Of a DNA stretch of 64,000 nucleotides, positions 57,155 to 64,000 are shown piece after piece. Positions within the stretch are counted from its first letter, which is position 1, and each line of letters starts with the position of its first letter. The stretch spans positions 100,730 through 164,729 of the forward strand of contig CACRXP010000866.1 of assembly GCA_902702965.1 (NCBI GenBank), read 5' to 3'. The notes beneath the pieces are model-generated. The model worked only from the letters and a program-made list of their open reading frames with translations. It did no database searches and was not told the origin of the DNA. Position numbers and translations under genes: made by a program. Source of the stretch: Spirometra erinaceieuropaei (taxonomy: Eukaryota > Platyhelminthes > Cestoda > Diphyllobothriidea > Diphyllobothriidae).

Positions 57155-57300
57155 ATGGTAGAGCGTCAAACTCCATGACCAAACATCCCGGGTTAGAATC
57201 TCAAGTGATCCACACTTGGGGTTAGGTATGACTGGCTGATGACGGCTAAAAAGCCAGAAATAGCCATTCCGGTCTCCCTTGTCTTTGTCGGTACCAACTG
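57155..57300 (+). repeat. SINE with a different tRNA-like head
   Basis: The head is AGCTCAATGGTAGAGCGTCA, ACTCCATGACC, box B CCCGGGTTAGAATCTC. The body is the same as in the tRNA(Arg)-like copies: GGGGTTAGGTATGACTGGCT, AAAAGCCAGAAATAGCC, TTGTCTTTGTCGGTACC, then (AT)n. It lies in a TOP3B intron. Confidence 0.72.
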
Positions 57301-57719
57301 ATTTATATATATATTTGTACGCGGACAGCTCATTAGGACTGCAGCAGGCCAGGAACAGACAACTGTTTCACAAGGTCAGGGACAAAGATGCACAGTGGGT
57401 GACATTTGGCAGTCAAGGCTAGGACAATAGTCCCCACCAGTGTTGCCATCTGGAAGTTCGTTCGGCAGTTTGTGCAAACATCGAGGGTTTATTACCAATC
57501 AGGAGCAAAGTGCTGAAGAAGGTTCACCTCGGATGAGAATTTGAGTCCAAACTAATAAACACACGCAGAGCACTCGAGGATTTTCAGATGTGGACGAATG
57601 GGCCAGAAACCAACGCGCATCTGATTGGTATAATCAGAAACTTAGACTGGAGGTGGACATAACAGTAATAACAGGGGGATAAACTAGAAAAAACATAGAG
57701 GCAAGTATTATAGACCAAC

Positions 57720-57900
57720 CTTTCCTTTTAATCCTTGTGTCCACAGAACGAGCTCAAAATCATCCAAGGGACACTTTGTCTCCTTGTAGGGGCGGACAGA
57801 ACCATTTTGGGGGATCGTGTAGGTGTCATTGCAGGCTGGGCAATGCAGACGTTGAGGCTTCGAGTCAGCCAATTTGAGGTAACGGCGACATTTGCCACAC
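57720..57900 (-). CDS. TOP3B: TOP3B exon: first Cys4 zinc motif of the C-terminal region
   Basis: Acceptor CCCCCTTCAG precedes G TGT GGC, completing the Arg codon (AG|G) of the previous exon to give LSRCGKC. The 60 codons include CGKCRRYLKLADSKPQRLHC, PACNDTYTIPQNGSVR and KCPLDDFELVLW, ending GGA AAG|GTTGGT in phase 0. The order C-x2-C, RLHC-x2-C, TY-LPQNG, CPLDDFELVL is diagnostic of TOP3B. Sequence upstream in the same frame (to 57968) is intron read-through, shown by the acceptor and by loss of similarity. Confidence 0.95.
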
Positions 57901-58654
57901 CTGAAGGGGGAATAGGGGACAAAGTATGCCCTTATTTCGGCCAAGTGCGCGACGACCCAATGCCACAATGTAGGTCAAAAGCGGAATGTACAAATCGGTT
58001 TACGCCTGAGGGACCTTAGTGTGGCTTTAAAGTAGAAAGGGCAAGACTACCGGCATCCATTTGCATGTGATGCAAACAGCTGGGTTGGGAGACGGCAAGA
58101 ACTATACTAGACAAGATTCCTACGTGTAATCCCTACGTGTAATGATCTTTGCACAGGTTCACCTATGGAGACTTTGCCACGACATCTACTTTCTCTAGGT
58201 GATCGAGTTTAGTCAGCACCCGTCGAACACCGGCAACGGTATAGAGAGGGGCCCCACTGTGGATCGTGCCATATGGGGTTTTATCTTGGCGTACATTTGC
58301 AGGATGTTGCAGAAATTACACTGTCAACAACGATTACTTCCCATGACCTCACACCTTAAGTCACAATTCGTTATTTTGCGAAATTTAGTTTTTGTTTATT
58401 GTTTAATTACTACTCTCATTCCCATTGTCGTACAAGAGCGTAGGATAAGACTTTCAGCATAAATCCAGGCAATTTTTGTGTCTTCTTTTATTTTGTCAGC
58501 TTACTCTCCAGCGTGCTGCCCCACCCCTGAAACTCCCTCTACGAAAAATCACGTATAGCACGATCCACAGCCTACTGACGGTTAAGTGGGGTCCCTCTCT
58601 ATACCGTTGCCGAGCACCAACCCTGAGGCTGACACTGCGATGGCGTCAATCCGA

Positions 58655-59206
58655 GGACCTTATTAAACCATTCGACCAGTAGCAGCGATGGACGGTGTGC
58701 ACAAAAGGCAGGCACGCAACTAGCGCAAGCATACGACTTGTCTTACTAGGAGCTGTTCGTTCAGGAGGGAACAATTCCAAGCTCCGATCCCTGTCGTGGC
58801 GATGATTGGCCAGTTTGCTGCCCAACCTTTTCGGGCCAGAAGGCCAGACGCCTTGGCACCGTCATTGTAGCGCGTGTGCCGCCTCGACCTCAGACCTGTT
58901 GTTGGTCAATTTCGTGGACATTCGCAATGCTTGTCCCTCTAAGAAGCAGACACGCCTGCGCCTTACCCACACCTCTTACCACAGCGAATGCCCCCCACAT
59001 ACCACTCGCCTACGAGGAGCTCGAAGTGCACAGAGACGCATCCCGGCAGCAGTCGGTATAAGTGGGCAGTTTCGCCAAAACGCCGGCAACACAGAAACAG
59101 AGTACAGGCGTACTAAATAGCAAACCAGAGCCTCGTTCGTTATCGGAATTAACCAGACAAATCACTCCACCAATTAGAACGGCCATGAAACCACGAAAAC
59201 AGGAAA
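58655..59206 (+). repeat. Left long direct repeat of a Penelope-like element
   Basis: From TTATTAAACCATTCGACCAG through GTACAAAAGGCAGGC-like, CCTGTTGTTGGTCAATTTCG and GAATTAACCAGACAAATC, this stretch is repeated in the same direction at 59985-60540 with few differences. No protein is assigned. I read it as a long terminal-type repeat of the element whose nuclease lies at 59235-59720. It sits in the TOP3B intron. Confidence 0.75.
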
Positions 59207-59234
59207 ACCCACCACACTGACCGCCGAAAAGAAA

Positions 59235-59720
59235 ACGTTGTTCCTCAAAGTCCCTTTCCAAGGAGACGCTGCGTGTGAACTCTTAAGAAGACGCCTTGAC
59301 AAAGCTGTCTTGGGAACCTTTCTTAGCAGCAAGGGTTCGCATATCATTCTCTACCAACCCTACTTTACACGGAAAAGGCAAGAATGGGCTGTCACCTCAG
59401 ACCGCCTTACTGTGCATCGACTCATTCACTTGCTCCTGTGGAGCAGGTTATATTGGTCGTACGAGTCGGCGTCTTTCCAAAAGAATACGAGAGCACCTTC
59501 CCGCATGGCTGGCAAAAGGTGAAACTAGGAGAATAGACAGCGCCATCCTTGCGCATTTCTTGCGATTTATAAGGTCCCCTCGAGCTACCCTAAATTACTG
59601 GCCCAGCGCCTGTTAGCAACAGCAAAAGCGGCCGCCATCAGGTTACGAAAACCGACCCTATGCACCCAGAAGAACCTCGTTCAGACTCTGCGCTTACCGT
59701 GGTCACGGGGTTGACTAACC
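59235..59720 (+). mobile_element. Penelope-like GIY-YIG endonuclease region
   Basis: One frame gives LFLKVPFQGDAACELLRRRL (59235-59295), and after a frameshift the next gives CIDSFTCSCGAGYIGRTSRR, LSKRIREHLPAWLAKGETRR and IDSAILAHF. GAGYIGRTSR is the GIY-YIG core with its Arg, REH the helix with the metal-site region. Further on, RLLATAKAAAIRLRKPTLC and QKNLVQTLRLPW match the usual C-terminus. The RT is absent. Frameshifts make it inactive. Long direct repeats flank it. Confidence 0.88.
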
Positions 59721-59874
59721 ACATACAACTTTCTGCGCCCTTCCGCTCTTGCCTAGCCTGTATTTAAAAAAACTTTTATCGATTTTTTCACTTACTGCAC
59801 CCCGTCCCATATAACTGTACTGGCCTGACGAGAAGTTATCGAAAGCAACGTTCACTTGCCACTTTCTATTCTGA

Positions 59875-60540
59875 ATTTAGATCTGGCAATCTGATAAAAC
59901 AGTAAAATGTCGTAGAGTGCAACAACGCCGCCATGGCATGACGACTGCCAATCGTCGGTAAATAAATTATTCTTCATATTGCCACCTTACTAAACCATTC
60001 CACCGGTAGCAGCGACGGACGGTGTGTACAAAAGGCAGGCACGCAACCAGCGCAAGCATACGACTTGTCTTACTAAGAGCTCTTCGTTCAGGAGGGAACA
60101 ATTCCAAGCTCCGATCCCTGTCGCGGCGATGATTGGCCAGTTTGCTGCCCAACCCTTTCGGGGCCAGAAGGTCAGACGCCTTGGCACCGTCATTGTAGCG
60201 CGTGTGCGGCCTCTGCCCCAGACCTGTTGTTGGTCAATTTCGTGGACATTTGCAATGCTTGTCCCTCTTAAAAGCAGACACGCCTGCGCCTTGCCCACAC
60301 CTCTTACCACAGCAAATGCTCCCCCACATACCGCTCGCCTACGAGGAGCTCGAAGTGCACATAGACGCATCCCGGCAGCTGTCGGTATAAGTGGGCGGTT
60401 TCGCCAAAACGCCGCCAACACAGAAACAGAGAACGGGCGTACTAAATAGCAGGCCAGAGTCTCGTTCATCATCGGAATTAACCAGACAAATCCCTCCATC
60501 AACTAAGAACGGCTATGACACCACGAAAACAAGAACGAGT
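59875..60540 (+). repeat. Right long direct repeat (59985-60540) preceded by a shorter repeat unit (59875-59990)
   Basis: 59985-60540 copies 58655-59206. The 115 bases before it (GATCTGGCAATCTGATAAAAC to AATTATTCTTCATATTGCCACC) are themselves repeated at 60640-60755. The 141-codon frame at 60024-60449 is in the repeat and has an equally open but diverged counterpart in the left copy; no known protein is evident. Confidence 0.75.
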
Positions 60541-60639
60541 CCTAAGCAAAGACTGCTGACTGGGAAATCAGTAGGCTTGAGTCTGGCGAACATGCAGTCG
60601 CGGATCAGCAGCGAAAATGCTGCCAGGAGATGAAGGAAT

Positions 60640-60755
60640 TTAGATCTGGCAATCTGATAAAACAGTAAAATGTCGTAGAGTGCAACAACGCCGCCATGGC
60701 ATTACGAGTGCCGACCGTCGGTAAATAAATTATTCTTCATACTGCCACCTTCGGG
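60640..60755 (+). repeat. Second copy of the 115-base unit
   Basis: GATCTGGCAATCTGATAAAAC, GTCGTAGAGTGCAACAACGC and AATTATTCTTCATACTGCCACC match 59875-59990 with only a handful of changes. It closes the Penelope-related structure. Confidence 0.8.
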
Positions 60756-60759
60756 GTTA

Positions 60760-62625
60760 GATATACATATATATGCAATAGAGCTTTTGGCCCGCTCCGC
60801 GTCACATACAGACCTCCCGAAACTGCGTTGTCACTTATTGCGCATTAAAAACCCGTTCATCAAATGAAAGTAGCCACTCTTGGACACACAGGAGATGGCC
60901 AATGATAAATCTCCAGCCACTCGGGAACCTGCCAAAACGCATCGACCAAACCTATCAATTAACAAGAGATGACTTTCAGTAAAATGAAGCCAAACAAGAC
61001 GTATTTGGGGTAATATTAAGAAATGCGGAAGTGCTAAAGGCCCGGATAGCCCCGTCAAAAAAAGTAAAAATTTATAGAAGTACATAACAGACGTCCCTAA
61101 AAACAGGGGAGTGCACAAAACAACGCAGGCAAAATAACATTTAACCGGATATGTTTACAATAAAATAGGCGTAATTGTCCTTAAAGAATAAAACAAGATT
61201 GCCTGACGGCGCTTTACTGCATTTAAGGGCTTAAGGTTGCACAGATTTATAAACCAGAAAAACGTTCGTTCTTCTATAAATAAAGTGCTTTTTCACACTG
61301 CTCTCCGAACTATTTACGCGGAATGAAAATTTGAGTTAGAAGATAGCAACAGTTGCTTTGGTAAAGCTACCTCGTTTAAATTTATGCCCCTACCCGCGCA
61401 AATGTCGTCTAGGACAGCTAATTACATAGAAAATTATCTCAACATAAGGCAACTTTGATTTCCGCAAAAAAATTTAAACTTTTTTTGATGGTACAATAAC
61501 TTAAAAATATATTTTGCGGGAGGAAAAATACTTATTCCGTAATGCCTTAGGCTAATTAACCCAAGTGAAAAATCACAACACGCCCGAGGTGCCCGAAATT
61601 GGCCATCAAAATTTCAGTCATCACAGTTCATGAGTTAAGTCACCGACTGTGCATGCTAGCTTTCCAAACATCTCGGTTGACTTACTACGAGCTCTGGTTT
61701 AGCGTTCGGAAAATCTGCGTGGATGAGTGGGTGCATAAGAGGAGGTGGGGGGAGGGGTCGGATGGAGTCGGTTTCAATGTGAGCTGTCCAGACCTACGGT
61801 TTTAGAATCAGATTATCCGATACTCTAAATTACTATGATAAAGGTCACACAATAAATGCGCAACTCTCTCAGTGAAGATCCCTTTCTTTTGTGTGGAACC
61901 TATCGAAAACATTATCCACACAAACGGCTCTCTGAGGACAAACAAGAGTCAACAAGCTAGGCCGAAAAGAAGAGAAAGGAAGGGCGGGAGAGATGGATGC
62001 GGAGACAACGGCTGCTTCGGACCTACTCATGTCCTTCACAGTCAGTTTGTGACCCCGATCAGCACCTGCAACTAACACCGGCCCAACAGTCCGACCGTCG
62101 TGAGCGGCGTCGTCCGCAATGAGCTCCACGGAGTGAGGGCAGCCTCAATGCACCGCACTCTTTCCTCCCTCACCCAGCATGCTCCGACGGTGACACAACA
62201 ATGTCAAAGCGACTAGGGGGGGGGGGGGCGGGTACAGTGAATAACAAAGATAAACAACCCGTGACACACACACGACACGGCTCGCAATACACCTACCATG
62301 TTTTCAGGGGGGGAGCAACTGGGATTTCAAAGGTGGGGGGTTGCCATTGCAGCCTCCTGAGAGGATGGAGTTATCCCGCTAGTTGGCAGCCATCCAAATA
62401 CACGGTTTCTAGTGCATTGTGATGGTTTAAGTGCGCGTCGGATTGTTTGCAGAGGAGCGCCGTGTGAATGGAGTCCCCAGAGTCGGCCTAGCTCTCCTTC
62501 CACGCACCAGTAGACTGTCCGGGTCTGGCAGCCATCTGGTGTCAGAGGCCAGGTGGTGAAAATGGTCAACAGGCGACCGCCTACCAAGCTGCAAAGTAAC
62601 CCAGCATATACCAGCAGAGGTTTAT
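60760..62625. other. TOP3B intron sequence without recognised gene
   Basis: It is AT-rich to 61600. ATTTCAGTCATCACAGTTCATGAGTTAAGTCACCGACTGTG near 61609-61652 is a likely old terminal fragment of the foldback family. 62090-62290 has a family A-like patch with a G homopolymer (about 62215-62228). Confidence 0.5.
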
Positions 62626-62629
62626 GCCT

Positions 62630-62900
62630 ATAGTTGGGGACGGTCACCGATCGTGTTACGGAATTCGCTCCTCCCGTTGCGCCTTGGGGGCAGGACAAAG
62701 GGCTCGTGACCCAGTGGTTAAGGGCGTTGGGTTTCTAACCAACAGGTTGCGGGATCGAACCCCAGGTGTTCCACACCTCGGAGTTGGGTATGACTAGCTG
62801 ACGATGATTAATAAGCCAGAAATGGCCATTCCAGTCTCTCTTGGCGAGTATATTATTCTGACCATGATACGCGCCGCAATGCGGTTGATGGTTTGGCTCC
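62630..62900. repeat. SINE copy with rearranged 3' part
   Basis: The plus unit 62698-62860 has box A TGACCCAGTGGTTAAGGGCG, GGGTTTCTAACCAACAGG, box B CGGGATCGAACCCCAG and the shared body. Minus-oriented 3' sequence (GGGGACGGTCACCGATCGTG) precedes it at 62636-62695, so two copies or one rearranged copy meet head to head. Confidence 0.7.
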
Positions 62901-63494
62901 CGGGTGGCAGACAATAACATCCTCACTCTCCTAGATCCCAGTATTTCCCGTTAACCGGCGCCGAAGGAATTACAAGTGAACCAATCACAGGTAGACGTGA
63001 TTACTGATCTGAGCGGGCAGTTCGCACCGCATTAAAACAGAACACAAGAAGGATAGCTAACGCCGGCTGCGAAAACAAATAACACATACTTTTTCCGTGG
63101 TATTAGGCCTGACAATACGGGCAACGGAGGCAACTATCCGTGGAGAGAAACAAACGACAAATTTGCACCGCCAACAATTCCGTCGGGGTTCTCCCTGCTG
63201 CATGCCCAGATTACTCTTTCGATCTTCAAGATGAGCCCTCTCTTTCAGGCAAATTCAACGACCAGTTAGTCGTAAAAAGTTGACTTCTAGAGTTCTCAGC
63301 AGGTGCGAAACATTTGACAGACAAGACGGACACATATGACAATTAAAGGTTTTTTGGCTGTGTGTGATCCCGGTTCCTTGCGACTTATTTTGCAAACGGA
63401 GTAAGCTCAATTATTAGTAAATAGTACGTGACAAAAGGCATTGAGGGACTGACGATAATAATGATATCGAAGCGATCGCAGGCAGAGTGCTTAC

Positions 63495-63778
63495 CTGGAG
63501 AGTGGTTTCCCGCAATCTGCCAAACTGGAGAAGGAGACCTCAAATAGTTGATCCATGAAACTGATGTGTTCGACAAAGAACCGAAACTTGGCCGAAAAAA
63601 TAGCCAATACAAACTGTAGGACGTCTCGAAAGTTGGCGTTGCCGGTGGCGATGTGGTTCAGCTGTTCCTCCACAGCTCGACGCATGTGCGGCAGTACCAA
63701 TTCGGGGTCAATTGAATGATAGCCATGCACCAGCACAATGCCAAGGGGTGTGGGCTTCAATCGGCGACCAGGTTGAAG
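63495..63778 (-). CDS. TOP3B: TOP3B exon: end of the type IA topoisomerase core
   Basis: Acceptor TCGTTGCTCAG precedes CTT CAA CCT in phase 0. The exon encodes LQPGRRLKPTPLGIVLVHGY, DPELVLPHMRRAVEEQLNHI, FRDVLQFVLAIF, FRFFVEHISFMDQLFEVSF and GKPLSR, ending AG|GTAAGC in phase 2. GRRLKPT-LG-VLVHGY followed by DELFEVSFSPL-type sequence is the C-terminal part of the TOP3B core, after the active-site Tyr, which lies in an upstream exon outside the window. The next exon is 5.6 kb away at 57900. An apparent start just inside this exon is not a real start. The 220 bases to the window end show no further exon. Confidence 0.95.
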
Positions 63779-64000
63779 CTGAGCAACGATGCGACAAGAG
63801 CGCAGAACTTGTTAGACAACATCAAGAAACGAAAAGGCGGGATTTCACTAGAAAATTAGGCTACGCACGTGACACATCACCCAGGGAAGGCGAGAAGGGC
63901 TTACGCGCGAACTGGTTAACGATAAAGCAGACCTGCTTTGCACCGTTCTCATATCTCTACTGCATGTAAAGACGAGAAAAAGTCAAAATAACTGAGGGAG

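Noticed and set aside
60831..61118. Hydrophobic 95-codon minus frame in the TOP3B intron
   Set aside because: AT-rich intron sequence gives hydrophobic translations by chance; no splice sites or homology.
1..64000. CRISPR arrays, bacterial operons or phage genes
   Set aside because: No regularly spaced repeats, ribosome-binding-site-led frames or bacterial gene families are present; all real coding pieces are spliced exons or transposons.

Overview
The window is eukaryotic nuclear DNA. Coding exons are short, isolated and bounded by GT/AG splice sites with matching phases, and most of the rest is decayed transposable elements. The mix (Penelope-like elements, mariner, Merlin, CR1/RTE-type LINEs, tRNA-derived SINEs, hammerhead-like motifs, TTAGGG-type tracts) fits a parasitic flatworm. 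A large-genome tapeworm (diphyllobothriidean such as Spirometra or relatives) is my best guess; the taxon is inference.

Two host genes can be supported, both on the minus strand. (1) 63778 down to 54934 carries the last five exons of DNA topoisomerase 3-beta (TOP3B): the end of the type IA core, several Cys-x2-Cys zinc modules and a Gly/Arg-rich tail. All exon phases agree and the spliced length is 951 nt (316 residues plus stop). Its 5.6 kb intron (57901-63494) holds a Penelope-like element with long repeats. (2) 44574 down to 16878 carries three exons of an immunoglobulin-superfamily membrane protein: a V-type Ig exon, a Ser-rich segment leading into a second Ig domain, and a transmembrane exon with a short tail. 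At least one exon, completing the second Ig domain, is missing from my model. Its introns (14.2 and 12.7 kb) are full of repeats.

Layout: 1-2.5 kb foldback element and Penelope fragment; 3.6-7 kb GC-rich repeats and a CR1-like reverse transcriptase; 7.9-10 kb two mariner remnants and CCCTAA-like DNA; 12.9-13.5 kb an inverted-repeat element; 16.9-30 kb the 3' part of the Ig gene with SINE palindromes, foldback elements, hammerhead-like repeats, an RTE-like LINE 3' end and TTAGGG-like DNA; 30-44.6 kb the first Ig-gene intron, with SINE clusters, a Merlin transposon and more foldback elements; 44.6-53.9 kb mostly unrecognised AT-rich DNA with a 101-base gap flanked by identical 116-base sequences; 54-64 kb Penelope fragments and TOP3B.

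The most unusual feature is a dispersed repeat carrying hammerhead-ribozyme-like cores with a stretched stem II and a self-complementary stem III (CACGTG or CACGCGTG), present at six or more places, often as inverted or direct pairs. A second, Penelope-associated set has the GAAACGTC core ending. The foldback family (0.9-1 kb, TA-flanked, almost entirely inverted repeat) and a SINE family with one body but different tRNA-like heads are also notable.
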